Of a stretch of DNA of 64,000 bases, positions 42,642 through 54,400 are shown piece by piece (within the stretch, counting starts at the first letter, position 1; the number at the start of each line of letters is the position of its first letter). The position numbers and the translations under genes were made by a program. The DNA is taken from NCBI GenBank assembly GCA_003116975.1, contig BGKB01000108.1, positions 62,001-126,000 of the forward strand, given 5' to 3'. The DNA is from Aurantiochytrium sp. KH105. Lineage: Eukaryota > Sar > Bigyra > Thraustochytrida > Thraustochytriidae. Under the pieces are notes generated by a model. The model was not told where the DNA came from. It saw only the letters and a list, made by a program, of their open reading frames with translations, and searched no databases.

Positions 42642-43544
42642 TTACTTGGCGCGTGTGCCATAGAGCTTCTGCTTGAGCTTGAGGTCGGCCTGCATCCAAA
42701 ACATGGATCCCTGCTGGCCGGCAGCAGCGCCGTTGGCGTCCGCAGCCATTTCGGCCTTGGCCTGCCTGACGGCAAGACGGACGGCAGCCTCAGCCTTGAT
42801 GAGGGCAACCTGGAGCTCCTCGGCGATGGGCGAAGACATGAGGCCGGCAAGCTGGTGCTTGGCGCCAAGTCCCTTGACACCGGGCTCCTTGGACAGCTCC
42901 GTGAGGCGCGCCTTCTCGGCCTCGAACTCGCGGATGGCGACGTTGACAACCTCGAGGGCCTCGCGGGCCCGGGTCACCTGGGGAGGCTCGTTGGCGTCAG
43001 CGGCCATGGTACGGGTGATAAACTCGGCGGGCGAGGTGAGGGAGCGGTACTGGTACAAAAGGTACTCGAGAAAGGACATTTTGCCATCAAAGTTGACATC
43101 GACCTTGTCGCGCAGCTCCTGCTTGCGCACAATGGCCGTCATGTGCTCCGGCAGCGAGGGGGCCCACTGGGGGTCGGAGCGCCAGGGCCGGCCCTCGTCG
43201 AGATCAAAGACTTTTTGCACGAGCTTTTCATAAAAGTAGAGCGCCACGTTAAAGTCCAGCTCATAGCCCTCTTCGTAGAGGTGAATGTAGTTGATGCCCA
43301 GCGTGTGCATCTCGGCGTAGCGAATGGTAGGCCATGCCACTTCGAAGATGAAGGGGGCCTGGTCGCCGATCTCCTCCCAGTACGCGTTGAGGAAGGCAAC
43401 CGCCTGGTCCGCAAAGGGCCTCTGGGCCACCTCGTTAAAGTACGCGATCGCCGCGGGGTCAAGATCCTCCTTGAAGGCCTTGTGCGCCGCGGACTCCTTG
43501 GGCTTGGCGCCCCGCATGCTCATTCGCCTCAGTACAGCCGCCAT
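42642..43544 (-). CDS. EF-hand protein of unknown function
   Basis: 300-residue soluble protein with ATG at 43544. The first half (about 28-140) is rich in aromatic and acidic residues (FLNAYWEEIGDQAPFIFEVA, then INYIHLYEEGYELDF) and looks like a compact helical domain. One canonical EF-hand loop lies at residues 149-160, with D149, N151, D153, G154 and E160 in ligand positions, followed by YLLYQY. The C-terminal half (about 190-275) is strongly helical and probably coiled coil, with a conserved-looking FWMQADLKLKQKLYG end. Only one EF-hand was seen, so pairing would need dimerisation or a degenerate partner. I do not recognise the family. In-frame ATGs at codons 8 and 10 are alternative starts. 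Confidence 0.8.
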   Translation of the reverse strand: MAAVLRRMSMRGAKPKESAAHKAFKEDLDPAAIAYFNEVAQRPFADQAVAFLNAYWEEIGDQAPFIFEVAWPTIRYAEMHTLGINYIHLYEEGYELDFNVALYFYEKLVQKVFDLDEGRPWRSDPQWAPSLPEHMTAIVRKQELRDKVDVNFDGKMSFLEYLLYQYRSLTSPAEFITRTMAADANEPPQVTRAREALEVVNVAIREFEAEKARLTELSKEPGVKGLGAKHQLAGLMSSPIAEELQVALIKAEAAVRLAVRQAKAEMAADANGAAAGQQGSMFWMQADLKLKQKLYGTRAK

Positions 43545-43620
43545 TGTCTCTGTCTGTTCAGTTTCTGCGCGTGCCGGCCAATCACTCCGTCAGTCAGTCG
43601 CTCTGCTCTGTCTATCGGAC

Positions 43621-43651
<31 letters not shown>

Positions 43652-43652
43652 T
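43621..43652. repeat. GCGT tetranucleotide array
   Basis: Eight pure GCGT units about 80 bp upstream of the EF-hand gene start. Confidence 0.9.
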
Positions 43653-43669
43653 CTTCGAGGTATGTTGCG

Positions 43670-43691
43670 TAGCTAGCTAGCTAGCTAGCTA
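43670..43691. repeat. TAGC tetranucleotide array
   Basis: Five to six AGCT/TAGC units. The unit is palindromic (AGCT). Confidence 0.85.
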
Positions 43692-45387
43692 CCTAGCGAA
43701 AGCTGGCCAGGTAGGTCCTGCAGGATGATTGTTTGTTTGAATGTCTGAATCGCTGGATCTCTGGACTGGACTCTCGCTCGCTCGCTCGCGCTTGCGCGGC
43801 TGCCAGGCCGGCCTCGCCGCGCTCGCGCGCCTGCTGGTGCTCCCTCCGCTCACTTACTTCTCTCGCTCCTCGGCCTTGTGCGTGTCCGCCTGCCTGCCTG
43901 CCTGCCTGCCTGCTGCGTGTCTGCGCGCGGGTCCTTTCGGGCTTTGCTCGCTCGCTCGCTCGCTCGCCGCGCTCTGCCAGTGTTTCTTCTGTTGTGCTGT
44001 ACGCGCTCTGTGCCTTCCTTGCTCTCCGGGGACTCACTCACTGCGAGAGAAGACCGAATACTCCACTTGCGCCGCGCCGGCCACAGTCGCCCATTACGGA
44101 TTCTCCACTTGCGCCAGCGCGTGTCGCCGCGCTCTACACAACCACGCAGACCGGGCGCACGCCCCCCCCCCGAGCGCGTGCGTGCGGCCCCCGGAGCGCG
44201 TGCACGCATCCGCCCTCTTTCCCTCTTTCCCGCACCTTCCCGCACCCCCCGAGACGGTCGCCCCCGCGCCCCTCGAAATCTCCTCTGGCCGCTCCATGCC
44301 CCTCGAGAAAAGGGCTGCGGGCGCCGTGGGCCCACAGCTGGCCCTTTGGCACGGCTCCGGCAGCGAGCGAGGGAAAGAGACGCCAGGGAGGAGGCGCGCG
44401 CCAGGAAAGGCATCTTCCCTGCGACCATGGCGAGTGCCGGAGAAGGCCGCTCGTCTCGGCGCAGAGCGTGACGGCGGGCGCGGAGAAGGTGTGCTTGGGA
44501 GGAGCTCTTTTGGCGAGGGAGGGATCTGCTGCTCATCTGCAGCAGCAGTGCAGACAGCACGGACAGAAGCGACGGTTGGACGGCAGTCACGAGCGAGCGA
44601 GGGAAGAAAAGAAGTGGCCGCGCGAGCTAAGCTAAGCTACTGCTACTAACTTGAATGTACTAGCCTACAACTCATCGCGCAGTGCATCCGTCGCCGCCCT
44701 CTTTTCGTCAACGTTCTTCTTGGCTGACGATCGCTGTCGATCGTTCTCCTCCATCGTATGAGGGTGTGTGTTGTGATGGAGAAGAAGAAGAAGAAGCAGC
44801 CAGAAGAAGAAGAAGAAGAAGAAGAAGGCGATCGCTGCATGTGCAGTCGGCTCGGGCGTGCGCATTGTGAAAAGCAAAAGGTGCAGGCTGGAGGTACGTC
44901 CACAGTAAAGCGAGCTGCGGACAGCGTCTCCACTGGATACCAAGGGATCGCGGCGACCCCTGGTATCACTGTACGAGTCTTTTGAGGATTATGTTGGCTG
45001 TGGGGCAGACCAGTTCTCACTCTCCACTGAAAATGATGATGCCGGGGACTTCTTGTGTTATCGTGCACGTTATCGTTCGTTTGTTTTGGTGGAATGTCTG
45101 CTCTGCGATCGACAGCGCTCGTCGTCTGCAGCGCAGCTGGCTGGTGTGGCGCGTGGAGACGGCGCAGAAAGTCGCTGTGATGCTATTGGAGATTATCGCA
45201 AAGGACGTCGCAAAACTATGCCGATGCCAACGAAGCCTTTGTAGACAAGGAAAGAGAATCGCATGGAGCGAAAAGAGGGCCCCGTGCAGTGCGAAGTGCG
45301 TGGGCCTGCGCGTCGTTGCTTGTGCACTTTGTTTTCCATCAGTGCTTTCCTCGCAACGGTGGAAGGCGAGGAGAGATGAAAACACGC

Positions 45388-45424
45388 ACAAGCACGAGCG
45401 CGAGCACGAGCACGAGCACGAGCA
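45388..45424. repeat. GAGCAC hexanucleotide array
   Basis: About six GAGCAC or GAGCGC units in succession. Confidence 0.8.
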
Positions 45425-46640
45425 CGATTCGCACGAGCGCGCGACTTCGTATGGTATGAAGTTATAGAGGGACAAAATCCGCTAGACTTGAGCCTTTGCG
45501 AAGTTGAAATCATACAATCTGGGTTAGAGTATACTTGTAAAATACGAGCATGGGTCTCTACTTTCGTCTTGAGGGTAGTCGATAGCCTGCATTTTTCAGC
45601 GTCACAGTCAAAAACCTCTTTGTCTTGTTCATCTTCTCCAAGGCGCTTTGCTTTGACGCTACGTTTCTTTCGGCGCCTTTTCGCGCCGCTTTTCATTCCA
45701 TTCTCAAAGAGCCCAAGTCCGTTATTTTTTTTTTTTATTCATTAGCCCTTTTTCGGAGCCTTGGAAAAGAGACCTATCGGCACGCGCGCGCGTTCTTTCC
45801 GTTCCTCCGACGCTCATGCACACAAGGGGGGGACGGCGTTCCGACTTTTTCCTTACGTTGTGGTCGCCCGCCGCGTGCGAGACAGAACCGAGTCGCGCCG
45901 CCGCGTCGCTCGCTCGCTCGCTCACCGCCCGCCGCCGCCCGCCGCCCGCGCCCGCGCCCGCGCCCGCTCCCCTTCGTCTGCGCCTTTCCCGTCGCCGTCG
46001 TCGTCGTCGTTGTCGGCGGCGTCGTCGTCGCCGTCGCCAAAGTCGGAGACGGCCTGAGGTGACGCGACCTCAGCCGGGGGTGCTATTGAAGCTCGCCCAC
46101 CCAAACCACCAGCGCTCGCGGCAGAACGGTGCGGAGCGGAGCGTAAAGGTCTAGGCCCTGGTTCTGGTCCTGGTCCTGGAGACGCGCAGGAGGTAGGTAT
46201 AGCTGGACGCCCCTTTCCTTTCCCTTTCGTTTCCTTTTTTCAAAGGGGCCCGCGGACCGGGCCTCCTTCTCCTCCGACTGCTTGCGGCGCAAGCCGCGAG
46301 CACCGCAACATTTCTTCTACCCTCTGCAAGCGATAAAGTAATCACGAACGGCCCGGCAAAATGAGGAACTAAGTGTCCGGAGATTGCATCAAAGCAATCT
46401 CCGGCGTCTCCGCGCCCGTCATCCTCGTCGTCCTTGCTCGTCTTTCCTTCTTTTCCAACTTCTAGCCCACGTTCTGCAACCCTAGGACTCGACGACCTCG
46501 AGTGACGCTCGCTGGTATACCTTTTACCACCCCGCGCGTCCCTCCCGACCGCCCGTACATACATATCCTGCGGCGTCAGCGCGCCTTTCTTGCGCTCGCC
46601 CACGTTCCCTTCTTCCTCTCATTCTACTTTTCCGCCCACG

Positions 46641-47372
46641 ATGAACCGGACAACCGCCCAAAAGCTCTACGACGAAAGTCTGGCGTCGCTTATGGTCCCC
46701 GTCCGTGTTGGAAAGCGCGGGATTTTCCGAGTTATGATGGCCCCTGAGGGCTGGATCCAATCGGTAAAATCCGTCCGCGCAAGCGCCAAACCCTGTCCCA
46801 GCTCATTTACCCTCTTTGTCCCCGGCGACAAGAACCGCAAGCCCCGCTTCGGTCAACTCGACCAGCTCGACAAACACCAGCAACACGTTGCTTCCATCCT
46901 TGCCAAGGATATGGAAAAGCTCTTTCGCACCTCCGAGATCGCCTACGTTCTCCAGGGCAAGTCTCCCGTGCTCGATGCCGAGGTAAAGAATCGCCTCAAT
47001 GACATCACCGAGCGTTTTGGCTTGCTCCCGGAGCCGGCTCTCAAGGATGCTGATGACCGCGAGCGTAACCTGCGCCTCGAACAGCAGCGTCTTGCCGAAG
47101 AAAAGGAGCAAATCTGGCAAGAGGTGCAACCTACCATCTTTGAGCAACTTCTCGAGCAGGAACGCGCCTTCGAGGCCGAAAATCAGGAGCATTTGCGCGT
47201 CCGCTGTGCGAGCTCTGGCGGTGCTGCTGCGCACTTTGGCAGCCGCGCCAAAAAGCTATCACAGCAACCTGACCGTGCTTCCTGTTCTTTCAAGTCTCAG
47301 CGTTCACACCAGGTTTCGAAGAATGCTTCCAAATCGCTCAAGCACAGCGCCCCCTCCATTGCCTCCACATAG
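46641..47372 (+). CDS. Unrecognised protein with central coiled coil
   Basis: 243 residues from ATG 46641. The first 60 residues are basic and hydrophobic (LASLMVPVRVGKRGIFRVMM) and could be a small folded domain or a membrane-associating region. Residues about 85-185 are strongly helical and charged with heptad-like spacing (DADDRERNLRLEQQRLAEEK), consistent with a coiled coil. The C-terminal 50 residues are Ser/Lys-rich and disordered. No family is recognised. The high-GC codon use of the unambiguous frame and its lack of simple repeats argue that it is real. It ends about 680 bp upstream of the DDX23-like gene on the same strand. Confidence 0.65.
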   Translation: MNRTTAQKLYDESLASLMVPVRVGKRGIFRVMMAPEGWIQSVKSVRASAKPCPSSFTLFVPGDKNRKPRFGQLDQLDKHQQHVASILAKDMEKLFRTSEIAYVLQGKSPVLDAEVKNRLNDITERFGLLPEPALKDADDRERNLRLEQQRLAEEKEQIWQEVQPTIFEQLLEQERAFEAENQEHLRVRCASSGGAAAHFGSRAKKLSQQPDRASCSFKSQRSHQVSKNASKSLKHSAPSIAST

Positions 47373-48047
<675 letters not shown>

Positions 48048-50090
48048 ATGCCAGGGCCAGAAGAGGCCGCTGCGCCAGGAGCTCAACGCGAGCTTAGCCC
48101 CGAGGAGCAGGCCGAGGCCGAACGATTCGCGCGCATTGCTGCTCGCGCAGAAGCCATCGCTGCAGAGCGCGAGGCGGCAGCTCGCCAGGGAGTTCATGCT
48201 GTTGCCGACGACGAGCAGCAGCAGCAGCAGCAGCCACAACTGCAACAACACAGTCTTCGCAACGAGGCCACGACGGCCACAGACGCTTCAAATGCATCGT
48301 CAGCCCCAGGCGGCGTGCGCTTCATGAGCAAAGCGGAACGCGAACGTCAGCGGCAGCTCGAGGCCGAGGCCGAGGCCGCCAAGAGAGAAAAGAAGAAAGC
48401 CAAAAAGGAGAAGAAGCACAAGAAGAAAAAGGACAAGGAAAAGAAAAAAAGGGGAAAGGATAGTGAAGCACCGCCGGCCCCCGAACCCGTCTCTCATTTT
48501 CAACGAGACCAGCGGCCGCGATCTTCTGCTGGCGAGCGAGGTCGAAGAAGACGCCGAGATGAAATTGGCCCTTCGCCCGCCGAGGAGCGCGCCTTTCGTG
48601 AAGAAGAACAAAATGAAACAAACCCGCTGTACCAGTCGCGCGCAGCAGTTCCAATCAAATCGTACTCTGGCTCTGCAAAGAGATCATGGACCGGCGCCGA
48701 CGCTCTCGATCCGCTTGAAAGGCGACAGCTGCTTTTGCAGGAAAAACGCCAACGCCAAGATGGCCACCAAGTCTCGCTGGCGCAGCAAACCCGACGCCGC
48801 GTGCTGCATTGGAGCGAAAAGACGCTCGAAGAGATGACGGATCGTGACTGGCGCATTGTACGCGAGGATCACGACATTTACACCAAAGGTTCGACAGTGC
48901 CGAACCCGGCGCGATCCTGGGACGAAATGCAACTCCCTCGCGAGCTGCGCGAGACAATTCGCGGCGTGGGATACACTCGGCCGTCACCGATTCAAATGCA
49001 AGCAATCCCCATCGGCCTGCAGCGACGTGACATCATTGGCGTCGCCGAAACTGGATCCGGCAAGACGGCCGCCTTTGTCGTTCCCTTGGCTGTTCATCTT
49101 GGCGTCCAAACCGCCGAGAAGCTCGCTTCATGCAGCGAAGATGGCCCCCTCGCTGTCATCATGGCTCCTACGCGCGAGCTCGCGCAGCAGATCGGCGAGG
49201 AGGCCCGCAAGCTCACTATTGACGCGCGCATCGCAGTCGTTGTGGGTGGCAACGCCATTCAAGACCAGATAAATGAGCTACGTCGGGGTGCTTATGTTGT
49301 TGTTGCGACGCCTGGCCGTCTTCTCGACTGTCTCGAGCACCGCTATGTCGTTTTCAATCAGTGCGACTACCTTGTTTTGGACGAGGCAGACCGCATGATC
49401 GACATGGGCTTCGAGCCCCAGGTCCACGCTGTCATTGGCAATATGCGCGGCGAAGCCGACGCGCGAGTCACCATCATGTTCTCTGCTACAATGCCACCAG
49501 CCGTCGAACGTCTTGCGCAAAAGTACATGAAGGCCCCCGCGATTGTCCGCATTGGCGACAAGGACTCTAGCAAGAACAGAAACATCGCGCAGCAAGTCTA
49601 CTTTCTTCCGAGCGAGGCCAAAAAACGCGACAAGCTCACGCAGCTCATTCGCGATTCCGCGCCCCCCATCATTGTTTTTGCCAACTCGAAACGCGGCTGT
49701 GACGTTGTTTACGAATACTTGCAGGCCGCCAGCGTGCGCGCCACCGTCCTTCATGGTGGCAAGGCACAGGCTCAGCGCGAGGCCAGTCTCGAAGCCTTCA
49801 AAGAGAAGCGTTTTGATGTGCTCATTGCAACCGATGTGGCTGGCCGTGGCCTTGATATTGCCAACGTCTCACACGTTATCAACTTTGAAATGCCCACTGA
49901 AATCGAACGCTACGAGCATCGCATTGGTCGCACAGGCCGTGCCGGGAAGAAAGGTCTTGCTTCTACGCTTCTCACGGACGATGACGAAAAAATGTTTCCC
50001 CCGCTCGTGCGATTTCTTCGAAGCTCAAAAGCGTCTGTGCCCCAGGCGCTCGCCTCACATCCTACCATTCAACAAGCGATCGAAAAGTAA
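48048..50090 (+). CDS. DEAD-box spliceosomal helicase, DDX23/Prp28-like
   Basis: 680 residues. ATP-dependent RNA helicase expected in the U5 snRNP, where Prp28/DDX23 exchanges U1 for U6 at the 5' splice site. The family-specific segment HWSEKTLEEMTDRDWRIVRE (about 265-284) and IYTKGSTVPNPARSW precede the Q-motif region. The helicase core has Walker A AETGSGKT (K339), PTRELAQQ, TPGRLLD, DEAD (445-448), SAT (479-481), and HRIGRTGR (624-631). The N-terminal 250 residues are charged, with a short Gln run (about 57-63) and a Lys-rich block (about 112-137), but lack the extensive Arg-Ser repeats of human DDX23. Its presence implies a working spliceosome even though the genes here appear intronless. 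Confidence 0.95.
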   Translation: MPGPEEAAAPGAQRELSPEEQAEAERFARIAARAEAIAAEREAAARQGVHAVADDEQQQQQQPQLQQHSLRNEATTATDASNASSAPGGVRFMSKAERERQRQLEAEAEAAKREKKKAKKEKKHKKKKDKEKKKRGKDSEAPPAPEPVSHFQRDQRPRSSAGERGRRRRRDEIGPSPAEERAFREEEQNETNPLYQSRAAVPIKSYSGSAKRSWTGADALDPLERRQLLLQEKRQRQDGHQVSLAQQTRRRVLHWSEKTLEEMTDRDWRIVREDHDIYTKGSTVPNPARSWDEMQLPRELRETIRGVGYTRPSPIQMQAIPIGLQRRDIIGVAETGSGKTAAFVVPLAVHLGVQTAEKLASCSEDGPLAVIMAPTRELAQQIGEEARKLTIDARIAVVVGGNAIQDQINELRRGAYVVVATPGRLLDCLEHRYVVFNQCDYLVLDEADRMIDMGFEPQVHAVIGNMRGEADARVTIMFSATMPPAVERLAQKYMKAPAIVRIGDKDSSKNRNIAQQVYFLPSEAKKRDKLTQLIRDSAPPIIVFANSKRGCDVVYEYLQAASVRATVLHGGKAQAQREASLEAFKEKRFDVLIATDVAGRGLDIANVSHVINFEMPTEIERYEHRIGRTGRAGKKGLASTLLTDDDEKMFPPLVRFLRSSKASVPQALASHPTIQQAIEK

Positions 50091-50695
50091 ATCGATGTGC
50101 CGGTGCAGAACGATCGATGCCAGCACGATCGCCAACGAACCAGAAAACATTTCATCTTCTTTTCATATAGTTGCACCTGGGCACATTGTGCTTGGCGTAA
50201 GACAAGACTTAGGCACGTACTCAACTGATGTCGCAAACCCTCATTCATTTCCTTTCACCACCTCGACCTTGTACACAATGCTCTTGTCCTCACCGTGAGC
50301 CGTTCAGGAAAAAATTAAAAAGAGTCATTGTATTCGATAACTGTGTACGGATACTCATTGTGGTCTGGCAAAGCTCGCTTTCACTCGCATTACTCTAGCA
50401 GTCCTTCGTATTGTTCAAGATGTCTTGCGCTCAAGCGACTACTGCTTCATCACCGCCTCGACCGTTGTACAAAATGCTCTTGTTCACACAGTAAGGAGTT
50501 CGGAAAGAAAAAGTCATTACACTTGACAACCGCATACGGAGACACAGCGCTGAAAATTTATTACGTGTCGGCCGAGCTCGCAATCATCTGCCTGGCTCCA
50601 CCCCCAAACCAACCGTTCGCATTGTCGAAGATGTTTTGCTCCGCTAGCGCTTTGGGTTATAAACCTCCTTCCTGCTGAGACTCTCAACATAGATA
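50091..50695. repeat. AT-richer spacer with diverged ~200-bp repeat units upstream of the tRNA
   Basis: A segment at 50256-50355 (starting CACCACCTCGACC) has a diverged direct copy at 50451-50545 sharing ATGCTCTTGT, GTTCnGGAAA, AGTCATT and TACGGA blocks in order. A second block at 50401-50436 recurs at about 50612-50650 (TTCGnATTG, AAGATGT). Together they suggest two to three decayed tandem units of about 190-205 bp. No protein frame is conserved between copies. Confidence 0.55.
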
Positions 50696-50777
50696 GCACG
50701 GATGCCCGAGTGGTCTAAGGGGTCGCATTCAAGCTGCGATGTATTCGTACGCGTGGGTTCAAATCCCACTTCGTGCA
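50696..50777 (+). tRNA. tRNA-Leu (anticodon CAA)
   Basis: 82-nt class II tRNA. The 7-bp acceptor stem pairs GCACGGA (50696-50702) with TTCGTGC (50770-50776), with one G-T pair and discriminator A. The D stem is CCC/GGG. The anticodon stem TCGCA/TGCGA encloses the loop TTCAAGC, with anticodon CAA at 50730-50732 reading UUG. A short variable arm with a GTA/TAC stem follows, then the T arm GTGGG/CCCAC. The B box GGTTCAAATCC is intact (50756-50766). No intron is present and CCA is not encoded, as usual in eukaryotes. Confidence 0.95.
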
Positions 50778-50783
50778 CTTCGA

Positions 50784-50792
50784 TTTTTTTTT
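50784..50792 (+). terminator. Pol III terminator (T run)
   Basis: Nine consecutive T residues seven bases after the tRNA-Leu discriminator base, the expected RNA polymerase III stop signal. Further T runs follow at about 50796-50820. Confidence 0.85.
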
Positions 50793-51472
50793 CGCTTTTT
50801 CTCTCGCTCTTTTTTTTTTCCAATTTTTTCTTTTCCCTACCTAAAATGTACAAGGTAAGGAAGCGAGCGAGCATCGAAGCAAAAGAGAAGCGCCAGGTGA
50901 AGTCGAATTTCTTCGCCGTCTTCTCGCTCTTTCGCTTCCATCCCCTCTACAAAGAAAAATTAACTTTGGGTATAGAACTGCGTTCACTTTCGGTTCCGCG
51001 GCGATTTTTGGAGAAATTCACCCCTCCCGTATGAACTTTGGGTTTTCGAAGTGCAAAGTTCATCGACTTTCTGAACAGTAGGAAATCGTGCAGACTGCGT
51101 GCAAGGCGATGATAACCGTAGCGCGCCGCAGATCTTGAAGCGTGTAGATGGAATAACATCAATTGATCTCGCCTGCCAAAACGCATTATTCCGAAGACCG
51201 CAATGTTTTGCCTGGAAAGTAAAAGCTTTCCAGTTTCCAAAAAGACTTTTTCAACCCGAGGGAAAAAAGGGTCACTTCAGCTATAGGACGTCGGCAAAGA
51301 ACGCGCAATCATTGCGCAAATTCGTCGCTCGTACTTTGCTTTTTTTCCCCTTCTAAGTTTGAACTGCAAGTTCGCCTCAGATAGGGTTCTGTCAAGAAGC
51401 AATCGATCGTCCTTTAAACTTCTAGAATTCTAACATGAAACAAAAAACTCAAATAACTATTATTCAATTCAA
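50793..51472. other. Intergenic region between tRNA-Leu and the fibro-slime receptor 3' end
   Basis: AT-richer sequence. It should contain the 3' untranslated region of the minus-strand receptor gene near 51.4 kb. No credible open frame; a 110-codon plus-strand frame runs through the tRNA and T-runs and is an artefact. Confidence 0.55.
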
Positions 51473-54400
51473 TCAACGTCTCCAGAAACGAGAGGGCCGG
51501 CGTTCCCTTTCGCCTTCCTCGACGTCTTCATTCACATGAAGATCTGCTGATCCCATGTCACTATCAGGAATATCTTCCTTTTCCTCCTCCTCCTCCTCAT
51601 CGTCGTCGTCATCATGGTGGTCATCACTACTCATATGTTCATCCTTGTAATCGTCTTCTTCTTCTTCTTCTTCATGAATCTGCGCAAGTGAATTGGCGTC
51701 GCTCTCCAAATCGTCCACTTCCTCTTGCGGGACGCCCGCTTCAGCATCGGGAGACAGGGGCGGCGGAGGAGGAACGTTGCGAATGATGGAATCTCTGACA
51801 AAGCTAAATGCACTAGATCCCCTTCGGAGACGTCTCAAGATCGATTCGCGCTGAGACGAAGCCTGTGACGCCTCATCATAGTCGGGGATCTCATCAAGTT
51901 CAGCAATCGGCGGTGGCGGAGGAGGCGGCACGGGAGGCTGTACGCGTCGAGGCCTTGCGTCTCCGGCGTCATAGCCAGTCTCTTGGTTAATACGGTCAAC
52001 CTCTGCGTTGTACCCGTCAACTGCAGAACTAAGCGTCGAAATGTCAGTGGAAGCAGAGGAGGAGCGTCGCGTACGCATCCTACGGAAGGATTCTCTGACA
52101 GGAAGAAACTGTCGACGTACGGGGGGGGCAAAGTGAGATGCCTCGCTCCCAGACGAATGTAAACTCCGGTTGTCAGCAAATTCTTGGCGATTGCGTTTGG
52201 CAATACGGAGCTCGTGCCGCAACTGATCTTGCTCCTCCTGAAGCTTTGCGATCTCTGCCTCCTGTTCAATCGTCGACCTTTTCGCCTTGAGCCGCAAGAT
52301 GGACAAGCGCACATCTTCGAGCCGCCGCGCTTTATCTTTGCACTCGAGATCTTCGTAGTGCACTTCTCGCTGACGGCGTTTGTCCTCGAGAAACATCTTG
52401 CCATCCTCCGCATACGCCTTGCTGTCCTCCCATTTCTTTTTCTTGTAGTGCTGCATATAGCAAATGATGAAGGCGAGGGCAAGCATGAACCCACCGCCAA
52501 TTTGCATGGTGAGCACGTGCTTGGGGACTTCACTCGCCGTCGGTGGATACGTAAAAGGCCCGTACGTAGGGGCTGTGGGAGCGTATGTGCCATACTCGAC
52601 GCTCACGCTCTCTTCAAAGGCTTCAAACCAGCAGTCCTCACTTGATGCCGGATCGAGGGAAACTTCGCCGTCCGAAGATTGCACCAAGATGCAATTGTCG
52701 CCAAAGGCGGCGTAAAGCATAAAGACGCCGACTTCGTTGCTATAAAGCTCAAGGTCGTAGGTACCGTCGCCGTTATCGACTACGGTCGCATTGATGACTG
52801 TTGCCTCGGTATCTCCGTTGTCGTCGTCGCCGCCGTCATCGTCTTCGAGCCTTCGTAAGTTTCGCCGGCCTCGCACGTCAGTATCAACACGCACAAAAAG
52901 CCCAGAGAGGCGATCGCTCGCACCGCCAAAGCCAATCGAACGTCCGCATGCGTCAAAGGTCTCTACTCGGACAGACGATGGCTCCTGGCTCAAAATGAAA
53001 CCAACTCCGCTTGGCTGATTGGCAAGCGAAACAAAAGACGTGAGAGTGTTGCTCACTTGCATTGTGCGCAGCTTAAAGTCGGAGATTTCCTGCACAGCCG
53101 GAGACCCTCCAGTACCCGTGGCAAAGCCAACATAAGCGCTCCCGCTCCCCAAGATCGTAGAGAGATTTGCTGCTCTCTCTCGCAAGTACAGACTGTCGTC
53201 GATGAAAACTTCGATCCAGTCCGGGTTCCAAAGATACTGCACGCGAACTTGATGCGTACCGTTTGTCGACATGGCAAATGCGTCGTAGGCGGTGCGCGTC
53301 GTTTCGTTCAAGGGCGAGTTCATCAGGTCCGGGGTGGGCTGGTGGTGCAGACGAACCTGGTTGCGTTTCGCGTCAAAGGCGACGGCAATACTTGCGCGCA
53401 CAAAGCGGAAGCCAAGCCCAGAGCCAGTACTGATGGGCATATCATCAAGGCCAAAGTTTTGGATGACAAAGGCGAGCCCGCTGTTGTCCGAGTCTGCGCC
53501 GGCCTCAATTCGCATTGTAAAGGTTGCTACAAAGCCAGAACCTACTTGATACTTGCTTGTGGAGAAGATTCGCCGCGAAGTATACAGGTCTTCCGGGGTG
53601 CTGAGAACCAAGAGGTTCTCTTGGACTCTCTCTGTTGTCGGGGCATCAAGCGCCCGGAACAAAGTAGAATCTTGCGAGTCGAGCGTGTATTCTCCAGAGA
53701 AAAGACCGGTGCAGCTGGGATACATGGAGGTTGTGATCCAAAAGTTCGAGTCGGAGGTATGCCGTTCGGCGTGGAAAAAGTCGAACTCGTAGATTTGGTC
53801 CTGGACGAGGTCGAGCCGCGAGGCGAGCGCGTCGTCCAGCACGATTTCCGTTTGTGCGCGCGCATGAACGCCTCCGAGATCTACCACGAGCTTACCATCA
53901 ATATAGACCCACACGTCATCGTCTCCGCTGAAAGAAAAGGTCTCATTGCCCCGGAATTGAAACCACGTGTGGAGCTCCGAGGTAAACCAGAACTTGTGAC
54001 CCATTTTCTCCTCCTGCGAGGTTGCGGGCCAGACATCAAGAGCCTCTGGGCCGACCTCTTCATCGAGTACTGCGTCGAGCGGACCAAAGAAACCTTTGGA
54101 ATTACCGACGACGGACTCATCGCTGTTGAATTCATACACACCGGTATCGGACGCTGTTTCATCGAGGAGGAGCGTCATGCCGCTGCGCCGATTCCTTGCC
54201 GCGTCATTATACCACTCATCAAACATGGTCTTGTTTGTGGTAATGTAAAAGTCATCGTCGGTGTGGCCACAGCGTGTCTCTGCGCAATAAATGGGTTTAT
54301 TGAGTCCCGAGGTAGTGGCCTGAAGGCCTGCTGTGCGGTCGACAATGGCCGAGACGAGATCGTTGCCTTCACTATTGGAATTGATCGTTGAGCTGAGGTT

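Larger units (their letters stand above)
43545..46640. other. 3.1-kb divergent intergenic region
   Basis: Lies between the EF-hand gene (-) and the unknown coiled-coil gene (+), so it must hold both promoters. Simple repeats include GCGT (43621-43652), TAGC (43670-43691), CTGC and GCTC runs (about 43884-43968), GAA/AAG (about 44780-44827), GAGCAC (about 45388-45424) and CGCCCG (about 45940-45970). Overlapping frames up to 300 codons exist on both strands without domain character. A small minus-strand frame with a Lys/Arg-rich start at about 45696 is noted but unsupported. Confidence 0.5.

Noticed and set aside
43733-44649. Two overlapping ~300-codon plus-strand frames and a 246-codon minus-strand frame
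   Set aside because: Three frames open over the same GC-rich repeats cannot all be genes, and none shows a domain. This is the likely promoter side of the EF-hand gene.
45193-45696. 167-codon minus-strand frame with a Lys/Arg-rich N-terminus
   Set aside because: The second half translates the GAGCAC array as Arg-Ala repeats, and the first half has no recognisable family.
50644-50874. 76-codon minus-strand frame with a GFEPTR motif
   Set aside because: This is the antisense translation of the tRNA-Leu T arm and adjoining T runs, a well-known annotation artefact.
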